7,520 bases of DNA from Spirochaetaceae bacterium. Its GTDB lineage: Bacteria > Spirochaetota > Spirochaetia > Treponematales > Treponemataceae. A program made the translations under genes and the position numbers. The DNA is taken from assembly GCA_031290725.1 (NCBI GenBank), contig JAITMZ010000017.1:1-7520 (forward strand). The letters run 5' to 3'. The notes under the pieces were generated by a model. The model had not been told where the DNA came from. It saw only the letters and a list, made by a program, of their open reading frames with translations, and ran no database searches. Position 1 is the first letter of the stretch; each line of letters starts with the position of its first letter. Positions 1 through 5,302 of the stretch are shown here, piece by piece.

Positions 1-1
1 A

Positions 2-66
2 GGCTGGCGAAAGGCTAGCCAAAGAGTTTTGCGCCAGCAAAACTCGTTCGCACCTACTGGTGCGAA
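2..66. repeat. three tandem hairpins (structured intergenic repeat)
   Basis: Three inverted repeats lie end to end. The first is 2-20 (GGCTGGC, loop GAAAG, GCTAGCC; 7 pairs with one G-T wobble as plus-strand RNA, an A-C mismatch as minus-strand RNA). The second is 24-45 (GAGTTTTGC, loop GCCA, GCAAAACTC; 9 perfect pairs). The third is 47-66 (TTCGCACC, loop TACT, GGTGCGAA; 8 perfect pairs). An alternative pairing exists: GCTGGCG at 3-9 is the exact complement of CGCCAGC at 32-38, so hairpin 1 and the loop side of hairpin 2 could exchange partners. No T-run follows inside the window. It could be a dispersed palindromic repeat, the body of a small RNA, or the end of an unseen upstream unit; the sequence does not decide. 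Confidence 0.75.
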
Positions 67-70
67 GGGT

Positions 71-108
71 ATTAGTAAACGTGCGGTCAAACATACTGAT
101 TAGTATAC
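71..108. repeat. paired boxes and small inverted repeat at leftward promoter
   Basis: ATTAGTAAAC (71-80) and ATTAGTATAC (99-108) match at 9 of 10 positions, 28 bp apart. The right copy covers the -10 box of the leftward promoter, and a small inverted repeat (ATACT 93-97, loop GATT, AGTAT 102-106) spans the predicted transcription start. This arrangement would fit a repressor site, but the boxes are short and A/T-rich, so chance is a real alternative. Confidence 0.3.
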
Positions 109-129
109 CACGGCGAAAATGTTTGTCAA
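102..129 (-). promoter_or_regulatory. strong sigma70-like promoter firing leftward
   Basis: On the minus strand TTGACA (plus 129 to 124) is followed by 16 bases and then TATACT (plus 107 to 102), so the -35 is perfect and the -10 differs at one position. Transcription would begin near 95 and read through the three hairpins and off the left edge. An ATG lies at 94-92 on that strand, opening a frame without stop for the 31 codons left in the window. That frame has no recognisable similarity and consists largely of the hairpins, so I do not call it a gene. Confidence 0.6.
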
Positions 130-144
130 GCGGTTTTGGGGGAA

Positions 145-177
145 ATTTCTGAAAAAAATACGAATTTTTTGAGAAAT
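145..177. repeat. A/T-rich long inverted repeat
   Basis: ATTTCT-G-AAAAAA at 145-157 faces TTTTTT-G-AGAAAT at 165-177: 6 pairs, one G-G mismatch, 6 pairs, with a 7-base loop. The stem contains few G-C pairs and no T-run follows on the plus strand, so it is a weak intrinsic terminator at best. It lies between the leftward promoter and the promoter of the dprA-like operon, so a protein-binding site or the trace of an insertion end is also possible. The remaining intergenic stretch 178-297 is G+C-richer and holds only a short direct repeat (CTCTACC at 204-210 and 216-222). Confidence 0.5.
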
Positions 178-297
178 CGCAAAAAAGGCACCCCTTTAGT
201 AGCCTCTACCCGAAGCTCTACCAAAAAGCCGGGAGACCGCGCGGGCAGTAGTCTCTGTGGGTTTCTGGGGAGGGGAGCGGAATCCCGGGCGCACGAC

Positions 298-326
298 TTG
301 ACCTTTTTTTTCGTTTGTGATATTTT
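298..326 (+). promoter_or_regulatory. promoter of the dprA-like/PRTase operon
   Basis: TTGACC (298-303), a 17-base spacer and TATTTT (321-326) form a good sigma70-type promoter. The -10 ends 6 bases before the ATG at 333, so the predicted start of transcription coincides with that ATG. The operon would then be read from a leaderless mRNA starting at 333, or from the ATG at 360 or 363 with a leader of about 30 bases; neither has a clear ribosome binding site. Confidence 0.6.
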
Positions 327-332
327 ACAAGA

Positions 333-1298
333 ATGATTGAAAATCTTATATCCCGCGCAATGATGCCCGGGGGGTTTAATTTTACTCAAATCAGCATATC
401 ACCCTATAAAGAACTTTTGGCCTACGAATACCTGTGGGCAAAGCCAAAATCGTCTCTAAAAAACATTGCGAAACAATTGTCAAAAAAAAATATTTTGCCC
501 AGTGAAATAGTCGCTAAAGAGGGGAATACACTTTTTACTGACGCCGCCACGCAAACTGATGAAATAAAAACATATATTGACCAAAAAATTAGAACAGGAC
601 CTTATTTTTCTGTCCTCCTCAAGGAAAGCCCCCAATATCCGGAAAAGTTGTTAGATGCGAAACATCCGATCGACCTGTTTTATTATCGCGGCAATCCAGA
701 CATCATCAACAAAAAAACTATTTCCATCGTGGGTACAAGAAAAATATCCAGTGAGGGCATCAAACGCACACAACAGTTAGTCCGGAAACTTGCGCAATAC
801 GATGTTGCGGTGGTATCCGGGCTTGCAAGAGGAACTGATACCGTCGCATTGGCCGCCGCAATCGGTTACGGGCTTCCTGTGATCGGCGTCATTGGCACAC
901 CGATTGACCGGTATTATCCAAAAGAAAATAGAGATTTACAAGAACGAATTGCGACAGAGTATTTGCTTATGAGCCAAGTCCCCTTTTATAAATACGAAAA
1001 ACAGGCTTTTAGTTCCAAAAAGATTTATTTTGTAGAACGGGATGCCACAATGGCTGCCATATCAGATGCCACAATTATTGTTGAAGCTTCCGATGCCAGC
1101 GGCACTTTGTTTCAGGCACGGGCTTGCATCGAACAGGGCAGAAAATTATTTATCCTCAATTCCTGTTTTGAGAATCCGCATATTAAATGGCCTGCGGAAT
1201 ATGAAAAAAAGGGAGCCCTTCGAGTCCGGTTCATACAGGATATTTTGGATAACATAGGGGGTGCTATAAACTTTGGAAAAAAGATGGATGCGGTGTGA
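333..1298 (+). CDS. DprA/Smf-like Rossmann-fold protein, defence-type variant
   Basis: A 321-residue protein of the DprA/Smf family, whose classical members bind single-stranded DNA and load RecA during natural transformation. Visible core: the YP..L....P..L...GN segment (102-121), SIVGTRKISSEG (131-142), VSGLARGTD (161-169), IDRYYPKEN (191-199), VEASDASGT (250-258) and QARACIEQGRK (261-271). Two departures from competence DprA stand out: the usual RNR-I motif after the basic loop reads ERDATM (235-240), and no C-terminal winged-helix domain follows the Rossmann core. The N-terminus (SPYKELLAYEYLW, 23-35) replaces the usual helix-hairpin-helix start. ATG 333, 360 and 363 are all possible starts. 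Its 3' end overlaps the downstream phosphoribosyltransferase gene. Composition is much more A/T-rich than the genes from 1994 onward. The fold is secure; a role in phage defence or DNA/nucleotide sensing is inferred from the partner and context. Confidence 0.88.
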   Translation: MIENLISRAMMPGGFNFTQISISPYKELLAYEYLWAKPKSSLKNIAKQLSKKNILPSEIVAKEGNTLFTDAATQTDEIKTYIDQKIRTGPYFSVLLKESPQYPEKLLDAKHPIDLFYYRGNPDIINKKTISIVGTRKISSEGIKRTQQLVRKLAQYDVAVVSGLARGTDTVALAAAIGYGLPVIGVIGTPIDRYYPKENRDLQERIATEYLLMSQVPFYKYEKQAFSSKKIYFVERDATMAAISDATIIVEASDASGTLFQARACIEQGRKLFILNSCFENPHIKWPAEYEKKGALRVRFIQDILDNIGGAINFGKKMDAV

Positions 1299-1893
1299 GG
1301 AATCAATATCCTGCCCACGCTATTTATTGGCCGCCGACACATATACATATTACCTGCTTGAGTATGTTTCAGGGGGTTCCTATAAACAATTCCCTGGGGT
1401 CTCCTGTGTTTGTAATTTCAAAATGCCCGTTGAGGCAAAACATGAATATCGCTGGGATTACAAACAAGAAGCGATACACTATTTTGCAAACCAAATTATC
1501 TTGGGTATAAATCCGCCCCGGGATGACACCATTCTCATACCGATGCCCACTTCAAAGCCGAGGCGTCACCCTGAATTTGATTCAAGGTTAGATGATGTGG
1601 TCAATATTATATACCACACGACCGGCCAGCAGATTGGTTTTAATTTTGACGTAAAACAAGACGCACTGGCATACCACAATTCCGGTGCGCCAAGGAATCC
1701 CGCCGCCATTATGGACAATATATATTTTACCCCTTTTCAAACGAGGCCGCCTCTGAACATTGTCTTGATTGATGATGTGGTAACCACGGGCGCCCACTTT
1801 TTAGCCTGCGAGAGAATACTCAAACAGGCGGAGCCGTCCGCTACCGTCACCGGTTTATTTTTGGCAAAAACAACTTGGATGCAAAACGCTTAA
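1288..1893 (+). CDS. ComF-like phosphoribosyltransferase partner of the DprA-like protein
   Basis: A type I phosphoribosyltransferase-fold protein of 201 residues from ATG 1288, or 206 from TTG 1273. The PRPP-binding loop is clear near the C-terminus: VLIDDVVTTGAHF, residues 164-176 in the longer numbering, with the acidic pair and TTG expected for the family. A second conserved stretch is LIPMPTSKPRRHPEFDSR (88-105), placed like the ComF motif that follows the first core strand; HEYRWDYKQEA (57-67) precedes it. Cysteines at 8, 14, 46 and 48 do not reproduce the CxxC pairs of the ComF zinc finger. The start overlaps the end of the DprA-like gene by 11 bases (26 for the TTG), implying translational coupling. 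Enzymes of this fold transfer or remove phosphoribosyl groups on bases or nucleotides; the substrate here is unknown. No other competence gene is present, so a transformation role is unlikely. Confidence 0.85.
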   Translation: MRCEESISCPRYLLAADTYTYYLLEYVSGGSYKQFPGVSCVCNFKMPVEAKHEYRWDYKQEAIHYFANQIILGINPPRDDTILIPMPTSKPRRHPEFDSRLDDVVNIIYHTTGQQIGFNFDVKQDALAYHNSGAPRNPAAIMDNIYFTPFQTRPPLNIVLIDDVVTTGAHFLACERILKQAEPSATVTGLFLAKTTWMQNA

Positions 1894-1910
1894 TAAGGTG
1901 AACCGGCGAT

Positions 1911-1939
1911 GCGGTAAAATTCATTCTTGAATTGCGGTA
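1911..1939. repeat. small inverted repeat flanked by direct repeats
   Basis: AATTCA (1918-1923), loop TTCT and TGAATT (1928-1933) form a perfect 6-bp stem. It is bracketed by identical GCGGTA copies at 1911-1916 and 1934-1939. It lies just after the phosphoribosyltransferase gene, at the change from A/T-rich to G+C-rich DNA. No T-run follows, so it is not a convincing terminator. Confidence 0.4.
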
Positions 1940-1958
1940 TCCCAGACTGGCCCGTATG

Positions 1959-1987
1959 TTGACAATTTACACAATCCGTAGTATCTT
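1959..1987 (+). promoter_or_regulatory. near-consensus promoter of the NimA-like gene
   Basis: TTGACA (1959-1964), a 17-base spacer and TATCTT (1982-1987). The -10 ends exactly 6 bases before ATG 1994, the same geometry as the promoter at 298-326. The start codon is well supported by the family N-terminus, so the mRNA is probably leaderless. Confidence 0.72.
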
Positions 1988-1993
1988 GTCCCT

Positions 1994-2491
1994 ATGCGTA
2001 GAAGCGATAGAGAAATAACCGACATCCCCGCCATCCTGGGGATCATCAGTGAATGTGCCGTATGCCGGCTGGGGATGGCCCTGAACAACATGCCCTATGT
2101 GGTACCGCTCAACTTCGGCTGGGTCTACGAAGACCAGGAGCTTTCCCTCTATTTTCACGGCGCCCGGGAAGGACACAAGCTGGATATCCTCAGGCAGAAC
2201 CCCGAAGTATGTGTGGAGATGGACACCGGCCACCAACTCATACCGGGAGACACCGCCGGCAAATACGGCTATGCTTACCGGAGCGTCATCGGCTTCGGCA
2301 CCGTGGAGTTTGTCGGGGATGCGGCGGAGAAAGTCCGGGGCCTCACCGCCCTGATGCACCACCAGACCGGCCGGGACGGCAACGACGGCGGGCATTGGCA
2401 ATTTAGCCCCGCGGACCTGGATCGGGTGTGCGTATACAAGGCGCGTCTCAGGTCATTCACCGCCAAATCCAGACCGCTGCCGCCGCGATAA
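1994..2491 (+). CDS. NimA-type pyridoxamine 5'-phosphate oxidase-fold flavoprotein
   Basis: A 165-residue protein of the split-barrel flavin-binding family that includes the NimA 5-nitroimidazole resistance proteins. The N-terminus MRRSDREITD is typical and fixes the start at 1994. Further matches are YVVPLNFGWVYED (35-47), LYFHGAREGHKLDILRQNP (52-70), VCVEMD (72-77), YRSVIGFGTVEFV (95-107) and MHHQTGR (121-127), where the family carries a histidine-containing segment. Members bind FMN or related cofactors and reduce small substrates; many chromosomal copies have no proven link to drug resistance, so the physiological substrate is unknown. The gene has its own promoter and is the first host-like gene to the right of the A/T-rich block. 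The C-terminus ends in a short basic tail. Confidence 0.88.
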   Translation: MRRSDREITDIPAILGIISECAVCRLGMALNNMPYVVPLNFGWVYEDQELSLYFHGAREGHKLDILRQNPEVCVEMDTGHQLIPGDTAGKYGYAYRSVIGFGTVEFVGDAAEKVRGLTALMHHQTGRDGNDGGHWQFSPADLDRVCVYKARLRSFTAKSRPLPPR

Positions 2492-2580
2492 ACCCTAAAG
2501 AGTATTCCGGGCATGTCGAAAAATTGAAGTTTTTAGAGACACCCTTCAGTTTGAACCGTACCTTGCCGAAAATTGGATAT

Positions 2581-3096
2581 ATGGTAAAAATGAAAATTTT
2601 GCTGGCCCTCTGCGCGGGCACGGCGGTATATGTGTTTATTTCTCTCCTGGTGGGGCAGGATGGATTCATCGCCGCCAAACAGATGACCTCCCAGCAGCAA
2701 CTGATCAGCGCCAGGGTGAGCAAGCTGGAGGCCATCCACGATTCCCTCCAAATCGAATACACTGCCCTGCAATCCGACCCGGAGGTGATCGCCTCCTATG
2801 CGCGGAAACTCGGGTTCGTGGGAGCCGACGAGCGGCTGATAAAGGTGACGGGCCTTCCCTCCCGTGAAACCCTGGTGTACGACCAGGGGACGGTCTTCAA
2901 GCGGGACGCCGTCGTGGCGCTCCCCGAGTGGATCTGCAAGGTGGCGGGGATCATCGTGGGCTGCCTGTCGCTCATCTCGTCGCTGCTCCTAGAGCTGGCC
3001 CACGAGCGGGCGTCCCGGCGGGTCCACGGCTTTACGCACCTGTCCCTCGCGGATGGCGCGGCGTCCCTGGGCCAGGCTGAACTGCACACCGCATGA
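2581..3096 (+). CDS. DivIC/FtsB-like septum formation protein
   Basis: A 171-residue protein from ATG 2581. It has a short basic start, a membrane helix (about 5-24), a predicted coiled coil with regularly spaced hydrophobic residues (about 34-66), and the signature YARKLGFVGADERLIK (73-88), which matches the conserved end of the DivIC/FtsB domain. Such proteins act in the divisome as partners of FtsL and FtsQ/DivIB in the inner membrane. It is longer than typical members and carries a second hydrophobic stretch (about 116-140), then a basic tail. The frame stays open upstream to 2428, but those residues overlap the NimA-like gene and do not resemble the family, and the membrane helix directly follows ATG 2581 (ATG 2590 is an alternative). 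No strong ribosome binding site is visible. The stop overlaps the next start as ATGA. Confidence 0.8.
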   Translation: MVKMKILLALCAGTAVYVFISLLVGQDGFIAAKQMTSQQQLISARVSKLEAIHDSLQIEYTALQSDPEVIASYARKLGFVGADERLIKVTGLPSRETLVYDQGTVFKRDAVVALPEWICKVAGIIVGCLSLISSLLLELAHERASRRVHGFTHLSLADGAASLGQAELHTA

Positions 3097-3653
3097 CCGG
3101 CACACCCTGCCCGATAGTGGATAAGGCAGCCCCCGGCTCCGTGGAAACCGCGGCGAAAATCCTCCGGCAGGGTTTGGTGGCGGTGCTTCCCACGGACACG
3201 ATCTACGGCTTCTCCGGCCTGTTTCCCGATTGCGGCCAAGCGATCCGCCTCATCAAGGGCCGGGAAGAGGCAAAACCCTTCATCCGCCTCATCGCCCGCG
3301 GGGAGGACATCTTCAGCCACACCCACGCGGCCATCCCCCACAACCTCCTGGCGCACTGGCCGGGACCCCTCACCCTGGTGGTGCCCGTGGGTCAATCCCA
3401 AAGCGCCGCCTTTCGCTGCCCCGGCGACCAATGGCTTCGGCATGTCATCGCGGCGGTGGGCAGGCCGATTTACTCCACCAGCGTAAACCGCGCCGGAAAC
3501 CCACCCCTCATTGGCAGCGCGGCGATACTCCGGGAATTCGGCACCCAGATCGCCCTCATGGTGGTGGATGATTCGCCCGGGGGACCCCCTTCCACGATTT
3601 ATGACGTGCTCTCCGACAAAGTACTGCGCCAGGGCGCCGTCAATCTTTCCTGA
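3093..3653 (+). CDS. YrdC/TsaC-family threonylcarbamoyl-AMP synthase-like protein
   Basis: A 186-residue protein made of a single YrdC domain, without the extra C-terminal domain of Sua5. Recognisable motifs: LPTDTIYG (32-39), IKGREEAKP (54-62), WPGPLT (89-94), RCPGD (108-112), STSVNRAG (128-135, where the family normally has TSAN.SG), PSTIYD (166-171) and RQGA (179-182). The family makes L-threonylcarbamoyladenylate from threonine, bicarbonate and ATP for t6A in ANN-decoding tRNAs. The altered SAN.SG segment keeps the serine and asparagine, so activity is plausible; a YciO-like paralogue of unknown role is the alternative. Translation is probably coupled to the DivIC-like gene through the ATGA overlap at 3093-3096. 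Its last 14 bases overlap the end of the convergent gene. Confidence 0.87.
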   Translation: MTGTPCPIVDKAAPGSVETAAKILRQGLVAVLPTDTIYGFSGLFPDCGQAIRLIKGREEAKPFIRLIARGEDIFSHTHAAIPHNLLAHWPGPLTLVVPVGQSQSAAFRCPGDQWLRHVIAAVGRPIYSTSVNRAGNPPLIGSAAILREFGTQIALMVVDDSPGGPPSTIYDVLSDKVLRQGAVNLS

Positions 3654-5250
3654 CCAGATTGGGCAGGGAGCCGTCCTTGCCGGTGAAATAGATACTTTTC
3701 AGCGGGTGTATGTCCAGGGCATTTCGGTACCATCCCCCCAGGGCGTTCAGGTCGATCACGTTCAGCGACACCGGGTGGGATATGGGCAGCACCTCCCCGG
3801 AATCCAGCAGCAGCGCCTCCGCTTCCGCTAGAATCTGGTAGCGCCTTTTGGTGTCCGCCACCGATGCGGCCTCACTCATCAGCCGGTCGAAGTCAGCGCT
3901 GCGCCATCCCGAGGGATTCAACGACGACGCGCCGCGAAAGAGCTCCAGGAAGGCCACGGGGTCCGCAAAATCGCCGATCCAGATATAGGAAAACAGGTCC
4001 GCCTCCCAGGATGCGATGCTGTCCAGATAGCGGTTCGCCGGGGTCACCTCCACCCGCACGGTGACGCCGATCTTCTCCCAGGCACCGGAGAGGATTTCCG
4101 CCGCCCCCTTCATGTACTCCGTATCGCTGATGGCGATGACCATGGTCACCGGATCATCCGTTTGCATACCGTTATCCTTTTTCGCTTGGTCCAGCATAAG
4201 CCGAGCCTCGTATTCGTCGGTCTCGGAAAAACCCTGGGGGGACGTATAGCCCATGAGGGGATAGATGAAAGTTTTTGCCGGTACCAGGGATTTTGACCGC
4301 AGGGATTCCCAGGGCACGGCGGTGAGCAGAGCCATGCGGAAGGCGCTTTTGTCCCAAGGGGAACGGGTGGTCTTGAAAAAAAGATATTCCGTGGCGAATT
4401 CCCCGAAAATTTTGACCGTCTCCAGGTCCAACAATTTGTCCGTATTGATCACCGAGGTGGACCAGTTCGCCTGACCGGTGTTCACCAGGTAGGCGTTTTC
4501 ATCCCGATCATCGGACAGATGGATCAGCACGGACGGCAGGGCCACCTTTTCTTGGTCCCGGTACCGAAAATTTTTTACCAGCCGGATCCGGGTGTCGTCG
4601 GTCTGGTCCAGGGTGAAGGCTCCGGAATAGACCCCGGGCGTAGGATGCACCGCTGCGAAGGCATGGTGGCAGAGTATCCGTGGAAGATGCTCCGTGGGCG
4701 TGTCCAGCCGTACCACCAGCGTCCAGGTGTCCCGCACCGATATACCCACGTCCTCCGCCCTGCCTGTGCCGGTGCGGTAGGCGGCGGCACCGGAGATGCA
4801 GTCGATCAGCGAGGCGAAGGGAGCGGCGGTTTTCGGCGCCAACAATGCCAGCCAGGATTGGCGCATCGACTCGGCGGTGATCAGGTCGCCGTTGCTGTAC
4901 CGTGCGTTTTTCCGCAGGGTGAAAGTCCAGATTTTCTTGTCCCGTGAAATGCGATGGGACTCCGCCAGGGCCGTCACCGGCTCCAGGGAATAGGGATCGT
5001 AAGAAAAAAGCCCTTCGTACAACCCCGTAAAGAGTTGCGCCTCGTTGGAAAAATTCGCCGTATAGGGGTTAAAATCGTACTCGTGCGGCGAATCCAGAAT
5101 AACCAACTCCCGCTGCATCGCGCTGTCAAAACGGCTCTGTTCGCTGCTTTGAGCGGCTTCCGCCTCTGGAATCTCCTCTTGTGCCCCCAGGGGGGGTAAA
5201 AAAGCAAGAAAGGGCAACAAAAAAGCCAGAAACGTATACGTTTTTTTCAT
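3640..5250 (-). CDS. periplasmic peptide/oligopeptide-binding protein (SBP family 5)
   Basis: A 536-residue extracytoplasmic solute-binding protein of the DppA/OppA family. The ATG at 5250 is chosen over the TTG at 5262 because GGAG stands 6 bases upstream of it. Signal peptide: MKK, a hydrophobic stretch rich in Leu, Phe and Pro, and a type I cleavage site at Leu-Gly-Ala before Gln (about residue 23), followed by an acidic Glu/Ala linker. No lipobox cysteine is present, so the mature protein is predicted soluble in the periplasm. Family hallmarks are IWTFTLRKNARYSNGD (107-122), ITAESM (124-129), and IWIGDFADPVAFLELF (423-438), the late W.D..DP segment. Such proteins deliver peptides to an ABC importer, but no permease or ATPase gene is visible beside it, so it may serve a transporter encoded elsewhere. 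It converges on the YrdC gene and diverges from the lipoprotein operon. Confidence 0.9.
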   Translation of the reverse strand: MKKTYTFLAFLLPFLAFLPPLGAQEEIPEAEAAQSSEQSRFDSAMQRELVILDSPHEYDFNPYTANFSNEAQLFTGLYEGLFSYDPYSLEPVTALAESHRISRDKKIWTFTLRKNARYSNGDLITAESMRQSWLALLAPKTAAPFASLIDCISGAAAYRTGTGRAEDVGISVRDTWTLVVRLDTPTEHLPRILCHHAFAAVHPTPGVYSGAFTLDQTDDTRIRLVKNFRYRDQEKVALPSVLIHLSDDRDENAYLVNTGQANWSTSVINTDKLLDLETVKIFGEFATEYLFFKTTRSPWDKSAFRMALLTAVPWESLRSKSLVPAKTFIYPLMGYTSPQGFSETDEYEARLMLDQAKKDNGMQTDDPVTMVIAISDTEYMKGAAEILSGAWEKIGVTVRVEVTPANRYLDSIASWEADLFSYIWIGDFADPVAFLELFRGASSLNPSGWRSADFDRLMSEAASVADTKRRYQILAEAEALLLDSGEVLPISHPVSLNVIDLNALGGWYRNALDIHPLKSIYFTGKDGSLPNLVRKD

Positions 5251-5256
5251 TTTTTT

Positions 5257-5260
5257 CTCC
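5257..5260 (-). promoter_or_regulatory. ribosome binding site of the peptide-binding protein
   Basis: GGAG on the minus strand, 6 bases upstream of ATG 5250. It decides the start in favour of that ATG and is the clearest Shine-Dalgarno sequence in the window. Confidence 0.75.
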
Positions 5261-5277
5261 AAAAAGTGACCAAAATT

Positions 5278-5298
5278 TATTATATAATACTATATAAT
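5278..5298. promoter_or_regulatory. divergent promoter with palindromic shared -10
   Basis: TATTATATAATA (5278-5289) is a perfect 12-bp palindrome carrying TATAAT on the plus strand (5283-5288) and on the minus strand (5284-5279). The minus-strand copy has TTCATA (plus 5307-5302) 17 bases upstream and would start a transcript near 5272, giving a 22-base leader that contains the GGAG. A second plus-strand TATAAT (5293-5298), part of a 10-bp tandem repeat, lies 4 bases before ATG 5303. No good plus-strand -35 is seen. Confidence 0.55.
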
Positions 5299-5302
5299 AA
5301 AT

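Noticed and set aside
2..66. Hairpins as a CRISPR array or integron attC site
   Set aside because: The three stems differ in sequence and there are no equal spacers; no attC core sites or integrase are visible.
1..94. Minus-strand frame from ATG 94 open to the left edge (31 codons)
   Set aside because: Well placed for a leaderless start, but it is mostly translated hairpins and too short to judge; kept only as a note on the leftward promoter.
136..336. 66-codon plus-strand frame upstream of the dprA-like gene, and an 87-codon minus-strand frame at 126-389
   Set aside because: Both run through the inverted repeat and promoter, have low-complexity Lys/Arg/Ser-rich translations and no ribosome binding site, and resemble no family.
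333..1893. Ordinary natural-competence dprA and comF genes
   Set aside because: The DprA-like protein lacks the winged helix and the RNR motif, the PRTase lacks the ComF zinc-finger spacing, and no other competence gene is nearby.
81..1919. TGCGGT-(C/A)-AAA near 82-91 and 1910-1919 as attachment-site repeats flanking the module
   Set aside because: Only ten bases with a mismatch and no integrase gene in view; chance is likely.
1918..1933. Inverted repeat after the PRTase gene as an intrinsic terminator
   Set aside because: The stem is only 6 bp, A/T-rich, and no T-run follows.
2428..2580. Upstream extension of the DivIC-like frame
   Set aside because: Overlaps the NimA-like gene and places 51 unrelated residues before the membrane helix; ATG 2581 fits the family.
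2796..3443. 215-codon minus-strand frame
   Set aside because: Antisense shadow of the DivIC-like and YrdC genes, both of which show family motifs.
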